DNA of 64,000 nucleotides from Streptomyces sp. ADI95-17. GTDB lineage: Bacteria; Actinomycetota; Actinomycetes; Streptomycetales; Streptomycetaceae. The position numbers were made by a program, and so were the translations under genes. Below the pieces are notes generated by a model, which made no database searches, was not told the origin of the DNA, and saw only the letters and a list, made by a program, of their open reading frames with translations. Of this stretch, positions 27,277-35,396 are shown piece after piece. The first letter of the stretch is position 1, and each line of letters opens with the position of its first letter. The stretch spans positions 577,962-641,961 of the forward strand of contig NZ_ML123044.1 in the NCBI RefSeq assembly GCF_003846175.1. Reading direction: 5' to 3'.

Positions 27277-27906
27277 GTGGAACTGGCCTATTACTCGGAC
27301 TACGCCGTGCGTCTGGTCAACACCGAGGAGCCGGCCCGCAACAAGGACTCCCTCACCTCCGTGGAGGCGGTCCGCGAACTGTTCGGCGCCAACGGCCAGG
27401 CGGCCCGGCGGGCGACCGACGCGGACGTGACCCGCTTCAGGTCGGTGCGGGCACGGCTGCGCTCGGTCTTCGAGGCGGCCGACGGCGGGGACGAGACACT
27501 CGCCGTCGACCTGCTCAACTCACTGCTGCTGGAGTTCCCGGTCAGCCCGCAGATCTCCGGCCACGAGACCCGGGACGAGGACGGGAAGCCGGACTGGCAC
27601 ATGCACCTGGCCGACCATCCGTCGAACGCGACGGCCGGGTACGCCGCCATCGCGGCGATGGGCCTCGCCTTCCACCTCACCTCGTACGGGGTCGACCGGC
27701 TCGGCCTGTGCGAGGCGGCACCGTGCCGCAACGCCTATCTCGACACCTCGACCAACCGGTCCCGCCGCTACTGCTCGGACCGCTGCGCGACCCGCGCCAA
27801 TGTGGCCGCCTACCGGGCCCGCAAGCGTCTGGAGACGGAACGGGCGGCCGACACCGGCCGCAGCGCGGAGACCGCCCAGGTCACCACACCCCGCACGGAC
27901 CGCTGA
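27277..27906 (+). CDS. CGNR zinc-finger (ABATE-domain) transcriptional regulator
   Basis: This 209-residue protein starts at GTG 27277. The N-terminal ~140 residues are an ABATE-like ligand-binding domain (YYSDYAVRLVNTEEP start). The C-terminal CGNR-type zinc finger contains CEAAPCRNAYLD and RRYCSDRCATRANVAAYRARK (Cys at ~148, 153, 172, 176). It probably binds DNA. Its 3' end overlaps the convergent sodX gene by 97 bp. Confidence 0.88.
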   Translation: MELAYYSDYAVRLVNTEEPARNKDSLTSVEAVRELFGANGQAARRATDADVTRFRSVRARLRSVFEAADGGDETLAVDLLNSLLLEFPVSPQISGHETRDEDGKPDWHMHLADHPSNATAGYAAIAAMGLAFHLTSYGVDRLGLCEAAPCRNAYLDTSTNRSRRYCSDRCATRANVAAYRARKRLETERAADTGRSAETAQVTTPRTDR

Positions 27907-28325
27907 CCCTTCTTCAGCGGCCGATAGCGCGCCCGGACCCTGGCCAGTACGAACTCCTCGGGCACCGTCCCGTAGTCCGTGCTGTCCCCGCCCGCGAAGG
28001 TGTTGTCGGCCAGCACCCACCAGCCGCCCCGGCGGCGTTCGGCGGCCCGCTTGACCACCAGCAGGTCCTGCTGGAACGGATGCCGCAGAATCACCACGTC
28101 CCCGGGGCGCACCGCCGCCCCGTACTGCACCAGCAGCCAGTCCCCGTGATGGAGCGTGGGCACCATCGACGGCCCGGTCACCTCCACCACCTGGAACGGC
28201 ACACGCGCCGACAGCCCTCGCCCGGGCTGCTCCTGCGTCAGCTCAGGCACCTCCGGCACCTCCCGCATCTCTCCGGCACCTCCCCGATCCGTCCAGTACA
28301 CCGTCCCGTACAGCGTTACGTACAT
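27810..28325 (-). CDS. sodX: Ni-superoxide dismutase maturation peptidase SodX
   Basis: This 171-residue S26/LexA-like signal-peptidase relative has catalytic Ser in VTGPSMVPTLHHGDW (about residue 53) and general-base Lys in DLLVVKRAAE (about 93), then DNTFAGGDSTDYG. There is no transmembrane anchor, so it acts in the cytosol. It removes the 14-residue leader of SodN, exposing the N-terminal His needed for nickel binding. It is divergent from sodN. The Arg-rich C-terminal ~35 residues overlap the CGNR gene and may be an extension. Confidence 0.9.
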   Translation of the reverse strand: MYVTLYGTVYWTDRGGAGEMREVPEVPELTQEQPGRGLSARVPFQVVEVTGPSMVPTLHHGDWLLVQYGAAVRPGDVVILRHPFQQDLLVVKRAAERRRGGWWVLADNTFAGGDSTDYGTVPEEFVLARVRARYRPLKKGQRSVRGVVTWAVSALRPVSAARSVSRRLRAR

Positions 28326-28448
28326 TCGGCCACTGGTCCCATCCTCGCCCTGGACTTTTGGCCTAAGCCCATGGGGGCACCCACGAAAACACGTCTCTCA
28401 CGGAGTAATGTCCCACCTGAGAAGACGATCACGAGGAAGGACAGCTCA
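28326..28448. promoter_or_regulatory. sodX/sodN divergent promoter region
   Basis: A 123-bp intergenic region between the start codons of sodX and sodN. Ahead of sodN lies GAGGAAGGACAG, a strong ribosome-binding region at 28431-28443. No obvious Fur-family (Nur) palindrome was identified with confidence. Confidence 0.45.
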
Positions 28449-28844
28449 ATGCTTTCCCGCCTGTTTGCCCCCAAGGTGAAGGTCAGCGCCCACTGCGACC
28501 TGCCCTGCGGCGTGTACGACCCGGCCCAGGCCCGCATCGAGGCGGAGTCCGTCAAGGCCGTCCAGGAGAAGTACCAGGCCAACGAGGACCCGCACTTCCG
28601 GGCCCGCGCGGTGGTCATCAAGGAGCAGCGCGCCGAGCTCGCCAAGCACCACGTCTCGGTGCTGTGGAGCGACTACTTCAAGCCCCCGCACTTCGAGAAG
28701 TACCCGGAGCTGCACCAGCTGGTCAACGACACCCTCAAGGCGCTGTCGGCCGCGAAGGCCTCCACGGACCCGGCGACGGGCCAGAAGGCGCTGGACTACA
28801 TCGCCCAGATCGACAAGATCTTCTGGGAGACGAAGAAGGCCTGA
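28449..28844 (+). CDS. sodN: Nickel superoxide dismutase SodN
   Basis: This 131-residue precursor has a 14-residue leader (MLSRLFAPKVKVSA) followed by mature HCDLPCGVYDP, the Ni-hook with His1, Cys2 and Cys6 ligands. The rest is the four-helix bundle that assembles as a hexamer. It dismutates superoxide in the cytosol. Length matches the family exactly. SodX, the processing protease, is divergent and adjacent. Confidence 0.97.
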   Translation: MLSRLFAPKVKVSAHCDLPCGVYDPAQARIEAESVKAVQEKYQANEDPHFRARAVVIKEQRAELAKHHVSVLWSDYFKPPHFEKYPELHQLVNDTLKALSAAKASTDPATGQKALDYIAQIDKIFWETKKA

Positions 28845-28981
28845 CCTCCGGTCACGCTTGCTTGACCGGCGCTCGTTCCGACCGCCCGGTCTCCCCACCC
28901 GCACCCGGCCCGCAGGCCGCCGAACCCGGCGTCCGTGGCGGTCCGGGTGCGGTCTTTTCTGCGGGGAGGGGACGCCGTCGG
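28845..28981. other. sodN 3' region
   Basis: Contains a modest hairpin CCGGTCA/TGACCGG at 28848-28869 with an eight-base loop immediately after the sodN stop, the only terminator candidate for sodN. Otherwise featureless. Confidence 0.35.
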
Positions 28982-29236
28982 GTGCCGGCGGCACTGGTCG
29001 ACCACCTGCGGACGGGCTCGGACACCGAACGGGCGGGGGCCGTGCGGGCCTGGTACTGGACCGGCCTGCCGCTCCGTGCAGACCGGTCTCCGGCGTACGC
29101 GCCGAGCGGGAGTCGTGATCCCGCCCCGGACGAGTCCCGGGACGTGGTGGATTCACGGCTGGAGGAATCGATGCGGGTCTTCGCCGGCCGGCACATCCGC
29201 CGCTGGGCCGCCGTCGCGGAGCCGCACGGCGCTTGA
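28982..29236 (+). pseudogene. short orphan reading frame, possible gene remnant
   Basis: From GTG 28982 an 84-residue frame reads MPAALVDHLRTGSDTERAGA and continues with AWYWTGLPL and LEESMRVFAGRHIRRWA. It looks protein-like: amphipathic helices, codon bias in phase. It resembles the opening of HEAT-like Streptomyces hypothetical proteins, but it ends early and lacks a partner. GGGGAGGGG lies 13 bases upstream. Either a small gene or a decayed remnant at the boundary of the accessory segment. Confidence 0.4.
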
Positions 29237-29268
29237 GCCGGCTGCCGCATTGCGTTGCGTGCGTTTGA

Positions 29269-29853
29269 TCAGGGTGCGGAATTGGGGCCCGGCGGCAGGT
29301 GGACCGTCATGATCAGATGGCAGGTCCCGGTTCCGGAGCCTCGGTACGTGTGGGCCGAGTCGCCGTCGAAAGTGGCGGTCTGTCCGGCCTCGACGGGGTG
29401 TTCCGTGCCGTCGACGACCAGGGTCATCCGGCCGGAGGTGACGCTGATGGTCTCGGTGACCCCGGCCTGGTGGGGGTGGCTGGGGTATTCCTCGCCCGGT
29501 TCCAGTCGCCAGCGCCAGATCTCCACCGGGGCCGGGCCCGAGGTCGTGAGCATGAGACGGGCCTCGCCGCCCTGCGGCCCGGTCCACAGGGGTGCGACGG
29601 TTTCGGCGGTCACGACGCGGACGCGGCCCTCGGGCGGGCCCTGCATCAGGGCGGAGACCGAGATGCCGAGGGTGTCGGCCAGCCGGACCAGGGTGGCGAG
29701 GTTGGGGTTGCCCTGGGCTCTCTCCAGCGCCACCAGCGCCCCCTTGCTGACCTGGGCGCGCCGGCCGAGCTCGTCCAGGGACAGGCCCGCGCGGGTGCGG
29801 GCCGCCCTGACGTTGTGGGCGACCGTCCGCAGGGCTGCGGCCGTCTCGGCCAT
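29269..29853 (-). CDS. XRE-family regulator with C-terminal cupin
   Basis: This 194-residue protein has an N-terminal XRE HTH (NVRAARTRAGLSLDELGRRA, VSKGALVALERAQGNP, about 14-50) and a C-terminal cupin barrel (EYPSHPHQAGVTETISVTSG, about 125-144) that could bind a small ligand. It is divergent from an EamA exporter across 116 bp and is probably its regulator. The ATG at 29853 was chosen because the HTH begins soon after. Confidence 0.88.
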   Translation of the reverse strand: MAETAAALRTVAHNVRAARTRAGLSLDELGRRAQVSKGALVALERAQGNPNLATLVRLADTLGISVSALMQGPPEGRVRVVTAETVAPLWTGPQGGEARLMLTTSGPAPVEIWRWRLEPGEEYPSHPHQAGVTETISVTSGRMTLVVDGTEHPVEAGQTATFDGDSAHTYRGSGTGTCHLIMTVHLPPGPNSAP

Positions 29854-29969
29854 CTGTTCTCCGTCCTCGCCACGGCGCCACCGGAATGGGCCGTAGGGTC
29901 GATTGGTTGACACCGACCGGTCGATCCGTTGTACGGTTCGGTCGTTCTAATGATGGTAAGGGATGTGCC

Positions 29970-30806
29970 GTGCTCGCTCTGCTTCTGGCTCTGGGCAGCT
30001 CACTCGCGTACGGGTGCGCCGACTTCCTCGGCGGTCTCGGTGCCCGCAAGGCCCATGTTCTGCGTACCGTGATGATCGCCGCCCCGGCCTCGCTCGCGGT
30101 CGAGCTGCTGCTGTGGCCGGTGCTCGGCGCCTCGTTCAGTGCCGGCGCCCTCGGCTGGGGTGCGGCGTCGGGGGTCGTCTCCGCCGCCGCGTTCGCGCTG
30201 CTCTACCGCACCCTGGCGATCGGCCCGATGAACGTGCTCTCGCCGGTGACCGCGCTGGTCTCCGCCGCGCTGCCCGTCGGCGTGGGCCTGCTCCAGGGCG
30301 AGCACCTGGGGGCCGCCGGGCTGGTGGGCCTGCCGCTCGCGCTGTTCGCGGTGGTGCTGGTCAGTGCCGGGCACGGCGCCGGGTCCGCGCGCCCGTCCCG
30401 TACCGCGCTGCTGCTGGCCCTCGGCGCGGGCGCCGCCATAGCCCTCCAGCTGATCTTCCTGCACCAGGCGCCCTCCGACAGCGGTGTGGCTCCGCTGGTC
30501 ATCGGCCGGGCGGTCTCCTCCACCGTCACCCTGGCCGCCGCCGGGCTGCTGTACCGCAAGCTCGGCTCCGAGCGGCCCGCCTACGCGATGTCGGCCGCCG
30601 CGGGCGTCCTGGACTCGCTGGCGAACCTGATGTTCCTGCTCGCCGCCCGCAGCGGGGACCTGACCGTCGTCGCCGTGATAACCGCCCTCTACCCGGCCGG
30701 CACGGTCCTGCTCGCCCGCGGCGTGCTCGCCGAGCGCATCCACCGCGGCCAGCTCGTCGGCCTGGGCACCGCCGCCGTCGCCGTCGGCCTCCTCGCCCTG
30801 ACCTGA
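29970..30806 (+). CDS. EamA/DMT-family transporter
   Basis: This 278-residue membrane protein starts at GTG 29970. It has about ten hydrophobic helices arranged as two EamA repeats, the drug/metabolite transporter fold (LALGSSLAYGCADFLGGL start, ALLYRTLAIGPMNVLSPVTALVSA). It is likely an efflux pump controlled by the divergent XRE-cupin protein. Substrate unknown. Confidence 0.88.
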   Translation: MLALLLALGSSLAYGCADFLGGLGARKAHVLRTVMIAAPASLAVELLLWPVLGASFSAGALGWGAASGVVSAAAFALLYRTLAIGPMNVLSPVTALVSAALPVGVGLLQGEHLGAAGLVGLPLALFAVVLVSAGHGAGSARPSRTALLLALGAGAAIALQLIFLHQAPSDSGVAPLVIGRAVSSTVTLAAAGLLYRKLGSERPAYAMSAAAGVLDSLANLMFLLAARSGDLTVVAVITALYPAGTVLLARGVLAERIHRGQLVGLGTAAVAVGLLALT

Positions 30807-30846
30807 TCCCGACGCACCCTCGTACCGAGAAACGGAAACACCGCTC

Positions 30847-31554
30847 ATGCCCGCCTTCCGCATCGCCCCCGCCGTCACGGACGCCTTCCCCGACACCCTC
30901 ATCGCCCTGGTCACCGCCACCGGCCTGCGCGGCCGCGAGCCCTGGCCCGAGACCGCCGCCGCCCTGGCGGACCTGGAGCAGCGGCTCGCCGGCGGTGCCT
31001 GGCAGCCCGCCGACGAGACCGACCCGCGCATCGAGGCGTGGCACACCGCCTACCGCTCCTTCGGCACCAATCCGCGCCGCATCCGGCCCAGCGTCGACGC
31101 GCTCGGCCGCCGCTTCGCGAAGCGGGGCACCCTGCCGCGTATCAACCCGGCCGTCGACTCCTACAACGCCGTCTCCGTCCGGCACGGCCTGCCCGCCGGG
31201 GCCTTCGACCTGGACCGCGTCGACGGTGATGTCGACATCCGGTACGCGGACGGCGGCGAGGAGTTCACCCCGCTCGGCGAGCCCGGCACCGTCGAGAACC
31301 CCAAGCCCGGCGAGATCGTCTACGCGGACACCACCGGCGTGCTGACCCGGCACTGGAACCACCGCGACGCCCACCGCACCCGGGTCACCGAGGACTCCGA
31401 CCGCGTCGTCTTCGTACTCGAAACCCTCCGCGCCGACCACGACGGCGACCTCGTCAGGGGCGCGGCGGAGGAGCTGCGGGGGCTGCTCGGTCCGCATGCC
31501 GAACGCACCGCCGTGCGGTACCTCGGTCCGGCGGATCCCAAGGCCGACATCTGA
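30847..31554 (+). CDS. B3/B4 tRNA-binding domain protein
   Basis: This 235-residue protein carries a PheRS-beta-like B3/B4 domain with AWHTAYRSFGTNPRRIRPSVDALGRR (about 63-88), LPRINPAVDSYNAVSV and HWNHRDAHRTRVTED. The family occurs as free-standing proteins, suggested to be trans-editing factors or unassigned enzymes. It lies 40 bp downstream of the EamA gene on the same strand and may be co-transcribed with it. Confidence 0.85.
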   Translation: MPAFRIAPAVTDAFPDTLIALVTATGLRGREPWPETAAALADLEQRLAGGAWQPADETDPRIEAWHTAYRSFGTNPRRIRPSVDALGRRFAKRGTLPRINPAVDSYNAVSVRHGLPAGAFDLDRVDGDVDIRYADGGEEFTPLGEPGTVENPKPGEIVYADTTGVLTRHWNHRDAHRTRVTEDSDRVVFVLETLRADHDGDLVRGAAEELRGLLGPHAERTAVRYLGPADPKADI

Positions 31555-31688
31555 GACCGGGCCGCTCCCGGAGCGCGCGGAGGACGGCAGGTCCGCCGCC
31601 GTCGGTACGAGTTGCCGAGGGGATCCGCCCGGGTTGTCATGGAGGGCGACCCTGAAATCTCGTTCAAGCGGCTCGTCGGGAGTTCCGC

Positions 31689-32570
31689 ATGGCTGTCGTG
31701 ACGATCGTGGGCGCCGGCGTGATCGGTGTCTCCTGGGCCCGGTTGTTCGGCGCGGCAGGCTGGGAGGTGCGGGTGAGCGACCCTCGGCCGGATCTCCAGG
31801 ATCTCGTGGCCGAGCAGCTCGTCGGGCTTCCGGTCACCGCGACCGACGATCTGGCCGCTGCCGCCTCCGGCACGGACTTCGTGCAGGAGGCCGGGCCGGA
31901 ACGGATTCCGGTCAAGGAGCAGATGTTCGCCACGCTCGCGGCCAGCACCCGCGACGACGTGGTGCTGGCCTCCTCCTCGTCCTCGTTGCTGCCGTCCGTG
32001 ATCGCCGAGGGCAACCCGGCGGCGGACCGGATCGTGATCGGCCACCCGTTCAATCCGCCCGAGCTGATGCCGCTGGTGGAAGTGGTGCCCGGACCGCGGA
32101 CGTCGACCGGGACGGTCGACCGTGCGGTGGAGGTCTACCGCAGCCTGGGCAAGCTGCCGATCACGCTGAAGAAGGAGGTGCCGGGCTTCGTCGGCAACCG
32201 CCTCCAGAAGGCCTTCAACGATCAGGCCACCTACCTCGTGCAGCAGGGCGTGATCGATCCGGAGGATCTCGACGACCTGGTCAGGGCGTCGCTCGGCCTG
32301 CGGTGGGCCACCATCGGACCGTTCGAGAGCAATGTCCTCGGCGGCGGTCCGGCGGGGATGCGGCACCTCGTCGAGCACGTCGGGGCGGCGATGACCTTCG
32401 AGATGGGCGAGCCGGACCGGTCCGAGATGGGCACGGTCATCGACTCGGTCGAACGGGCCTACGGCACCGGGGACGAGAGCTACCGGCGCCTCGTCGAGAC
32501 ACGGGACCGGCGCACCCGGGCGATCCTGGAGCCGCTGGGCTGGCAGGAGCCCCCGGGCGGCACCGCGTGA
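31689..32570 (+). CDS. 3-hydroxyacyl-CoA dehydrogenase family protein
   Basis: This 293-residue NAD-dependent dehydrogenase has Rossmann motif IVGAGVIGVSWARLF (about 5-19), the family signature IVIGHPFNPPELMPLVEVV (about 116-134, catalytic His) and the C-terminal helical dimerisation domain (VPGFVGNRLQKAF, SLGLRWATIGPFE). The HPFNPPxLMPLVE pattern is closer to L-carnitine/gulonate-type dehydrogenases than to FadB. Substrate unresolved. Confidence 0.85.
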   Translation: MAVVTIVGAGVIGVSWARLFGAAGWEVRVSDPRPDLQDLVAEQLVGLPVTATDDLAAAASGTDFVQEAGPERIPVKEQMFATLAASTRDDVVLASSSSSLLPSVIAEGNPAADRIVIGHPFNPPELMPLVEVVPGPRTSTGTVDRAVEVYRSLGKLPITLKKEVPGFVGNRLQKAFNDQATYLVQQGVIDPEDLDDLVRASLGLRWATIGPFESNVLGGGPAGMRHLVEHVGAAMTFEMGEPDRSEMGTVIDSVERAYGTGDESYRRLVETRDRRTRAILEPLGWQEPPGGTA

Positions 32571-32595
32571 AGGGGTCTGCTGGTCCGTCCGTGTC

Positions 32596-33588
32596 GTGAC
32601 GGTCGCCACCGAGGACCCCTGGGAGAAGGGGAAGGCCATGTGGCAGGAGTTGCTGGCGCTGCGGATCGCTCCCGGGAAGGTGCTGCGGGTGAGCGTTCCG
32701 GACGGCCGGGTGGACACCCTCGTCGAGGCTGCGGGGCCCGCCCCGGACGGCGTCGTGGTCGATTCCGGAACGGTCTACTGGACCACCATGGGCGTACCGG
32801 TCATCGACCCCTCCGCAGGCTCGGGGGAGGCGAGCAGTGACTTCTCCCGCCGCAACGGCGGTGTCCACGCGGTGAACCTCGACGGGAGCGGGCAGCGCGA
32901 CGTCCTGCCCGACGGCTCGATCACCACCGGCAAGCAACTGACCTCCGACGGCGCCGGACTCCTGTACTGGGGCGACCGCGAGGGCTGTCGCGTCAGCCGG
33001 GCCCGGGTGGACGGGACCGGTCTGACCGATCTGATCGTGAACACTCCCGACGACGGCCAGACGCAGGAGTGCGTCGGTGTGGCGGTGGACCCCGTGCGGG
33101 GGCATCTGTACTGGACGCAGAAGGGCCCGGCGAAGGGTGGCGTGGGCCGGATCCTCCGGGCCGGGATCGAGATCCCGGACGGCGGGAGCGCCGGGCGGCG
33201 TCCGGACGTCGAGGAGCTCTGGACGGGGCTGCCCGAGCCGATCGATCTGCACATCGACGGCGACTGGCTGTACTGGACGGACCGGGGCACGCCGCCCGCG
33301 GGAAACACCCTCAACCGTGCTCCCCTCCCCGGTCCCGGCCGGGCCGGAACACCGCCCGAGATCCTCGCCGGCGGGTTCGCGGAGGCGATCGGGCTCGCCG
33401 TGGACGGCGAGGCGGGCATCGCCTACGTCTCCGACCTGGGCGGGCACATCCGAGCCGTCCCCCTGCCCGGCGGCCCCGCCGACGGTGGGGCGGAGCGGGA
33501 GATCGTGTCCCTGCCGTTCCCCCTCACCGGACTCTGCGGAATCGGCGAAGTCGGTGGAGTCGGTGGAGTCGGTGGAGTCGGTTCCTGA
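32596..33588 (+). CDS. YWTD-type beta-propeller protein
   Basis: This 330-residue protein has repeated LDL-receptor YWTD-like blades: TVYWTTMG, LLYWGDREG, HLYWTQKG, WLYWTDRG, IAYVSDLG. They predict a six-bladed propeller. No signal peptide is present. GTG 32596 is listed. ATG 32638 with GGAGAAGG upstream is an equally plausible start. The C-terminus runs into GEVGGVGGVGGVGS encoded by a nine-base tandem GGAGTCGGT. Function unknown. Confidence 0.8.
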   Translation: MTVATEDPWEKGKAMWQELLALRIAPGKVLRVSVPDGRVDTLVEAAGPAPDGVVVDSGTVYWTTMGVPVIDPSAGSGEASSDFSRRNGGVHAVNLDGSGQRDVLPDGSITTGKQLTSDGAGLLYWGDREGCRVSRARVDGTGLTDLIVNTPDDGQTQECVGVAVDPVRGHLYWTQKGPAKGGVGRILRAGIEIPDGGSAGRRPDVEELWTGLPEPIDLHIDGDWLYWTDRGTPPAGNTLNRAPLPGPGRAGTPPEILAGGFAEAIGLAVDGEAGIAYVSDLGGHIRAVPLPGGPADGGAEREIVSLPFPLTGLCGIGEVGGVGGVGGVGS

Positions 33589-33589
33589 C

Positions 33590-33659
33590 GTCACGCGTCG
33601 TGTGTCACGCGTCGCATGTCACGCGTCGCATGTCACGCGTCGCATGTCACGCGTTACGC
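33590..33659. repeat. 14-bp tandem repeat (five copies)
   Basis: The unit GTCACGCGTCGCAT occurs at 33604, 33618 and 33632 exactly, with diverged flanking copies at 33590 and 33646. Each contains the palindrome ACGCGT. It fills the convergent gap between the propeller gene and the decayed two-component remnant and extends into the latter's last codons. Confidence 0.9.
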
Positions 33660-33825
33660 GTTACGCCTACGTGCGTCGACCAGCCCGGTCTCGTAGGCGA
33701 CGATGACGAGTTGGGCGCGGTCGCGCGCCCGGAGCTTGGCGAGCAGCCTGCCGATGTGTGTCTTGACCGTGGCCTGGCTCAGATGGAGGTGCTGCGCGAT
33801 CTCCGTAACAAGCGGCCCGCGCCCC
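33654..33825 (-). pseudogene. response-regulator C-terminal remnant (LuxR HTH)
   Basis: Minus-strand codons here encode VTEIAQHLHLSQATVKTHIG and LLAKLRARDRAQLVIVAYETGLV, the C-terminal LuxR-type HTH of a NarL-family response regulator. The receiver domain and start are missing. Upstream, in another frame, the sequence is sensor-kinase N-terminus. An internal deletion near 33805-33825 has joined the kinase N-terminus to the regulator's HTH out of frame. Confidence 0.8.
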
Positions 33826-34291
33826 AGGAACCGCCGATCACCAGCACCACCAGCCCGGCCACTCCCACGGCCCCCCACGGGTCGTCGGCCGGGGTGACCA
33901 CCGCTTCGCCGAGGTAGACGGCGCCGCCCGCCACCGTCAGCGCGACGACCAGCGCGGGTACGGAGCGCCGGGCGGGTTCGGCGAGGCCGACCAGGTAGGC
34001 GCCGAACCCGGCCGCCGCGTACGGCTCCCGGACGATGTCCAGGAGCGAGGCGGTGGCCAGCGCGGCGAGGACGACCGCCAGCACGAGGAGCGGGCGGCGA
34101 CGGCGTACAGCAACGGGCAGACCCACCGCTGCGGCGATCAGGTACCCCGTCCAGAGCGGCCCGGTGTAGTGCGCCTGGCCGTCGCCGGAGCCCATCCGTA
34201 CGAAGCCGGCATAGACGGCGGTCAGCGACAACGCCACGGCGAGATCGACGAGTTGGAGTTGCAGACGGCAGTGGCCGGCCGTGGGGGGCAT
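33779..34291 (-). pseudogene. sensor histidine kinase N-terminal fragment
   Basis: From ATG 34291 (MPPTAGHCRLQLQLVDLAVAL) the frame encodes about five membrane helices typical of NarL-system sensor kinases, ending SWGAGRLLRRSRSTSI after 170 residues. The dimerisation/phosphoacceptor and ATPase domains are absent. The C-terminus merges out of frame with the LuxR HTH remnant, so both partners are non-functional as a two-component system. A residual membrane peptide could still be made. Confidence 0.8.
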
Positions 34292-34318
34292 GGTCCGACG
34301 GTATCCGTACCGGCGCAC

Positions 34319-35106
34319 TCAGCCGGCCTGCCCGATCAGCACCATGGACACGATCGTCACCGCCGTCAGCCCGGCCCAGCGCAGCGCCACCGCCCGGCCG
34401 GGCCGCGGCGCCGCGCGCAGCAGGCCGAGCCCGGACGGCACCAGGGCGACGCACAGCCCGGCCAGGGCCACCAGCGACATCGGCGTGGTGCCCTTGAGAA
34501 CGCCCAGGGGCAGCGCCGCCGTCAGGCCGAGGGCGACCGCCCGCACCGGCCCGAGCACTCGGGTGCGCCACGCGCCGAGCGCGAGTACGACCCAGCCCGC
34601 GAGTACGGCGAGGTTCAGTGCGGCGAAGACATGGAAGGCGCCGTAGCCGGCGGTCACGGCCTCGGTGGCGACATCGGCGCCACGGGACCGCACCAGCTGG
34701 AAGGCCGGTGGTCCACCCCCGCGTGGAAGGTACGGGCGAACAGCCCGAGGACGGCCAGGACTCCGCCCCACAGCCCCCATCCCGGGCTGCGGATCCCGAT
34801 CCGGGTGGCGAGCACGGCCACGGCGGGCCAGAGCAGCACGCTCCCGGCGGCGAACAGCCCGTACGCCGTGGCCATCAGCGTGGGGTGCCGTTCGTACGCG
34901 GCGAGTTGGTCGGGGTAGAAGAAGTGGAAGCGGACGCGCAGCAGCGCTCCGGCCAGCATCAGGACCGGGCCGAGCACCATGGCGGTACCGCCGGCCCAGC
35001 GTCCGGTGAATCCGGCCGCACCCATCGGCTCCACCGGCAGCAGGGCGCGCAGCCGGGCGTCGATGGCGGTTGCCGGGGTGCCCGTGGGGGCCGTTCGGTT
35101 CGTCAT
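34319..35106 (-). pseudogene. frameshifted integral membrane protein
   Basis: Two overlapping minus-strand frames together make one ~262-residue membrane protein. The first reads MTNRTAPTGTPAT to GLFARTFHAGVDH. The second continues AFQLVRSRGADVATEAVTAGYGAF to SMVLIGQAG. The switch is near 34710-34715. Loss of a single base in the original explains it. About seven helices are predicted. It lies directly upstream of the kinase fragment and was probably its co-transcribed partner. A sequencing error is the alternative explanation. Confidence 0.78.
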
Positions 35107-35396
35107 GCCCCGACGATGCCGCCGCTCCCTGGGTGGGGGCATCGGACCAGGGCCCGGACCTCGGGGTCGGACCTGAGTATGACCCGCGCGCCCGCCACGC
35201 CGTTCAACCGTTTAGATGTGGAGCGCAGCCGTGTCGCCGAGGCGATTTCGAGCCATCCACAGGGACCATATGAAGTCGGCCGACACCTGCCCCCCTTGGG
35301 TTACCTCCAGTACAGCGATGAGTCTTCGGGATGGGGTCGGTCGGTATGGGTGGACCTGCGCAGGCGACGGGGCTGCGTACACGAGGGGAGACAGCG
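35107..35396. other. intergenic region upstream of VOC gene
   Basis: 290 bp between the frameshifted membrane gene and the VOC gene. It contains the two outward promoters by necessity and a short AT-richer patch (CAACCGTTTAGATGTGG near 35207). No gene, hairpin or clear operator was found. Confidence 0.35.

Noticed and set aside
33590..33659. Possible CRISPR or attachment site
   Set aside because: 14-bp units without spacers, no integrase or tRNA nearby.
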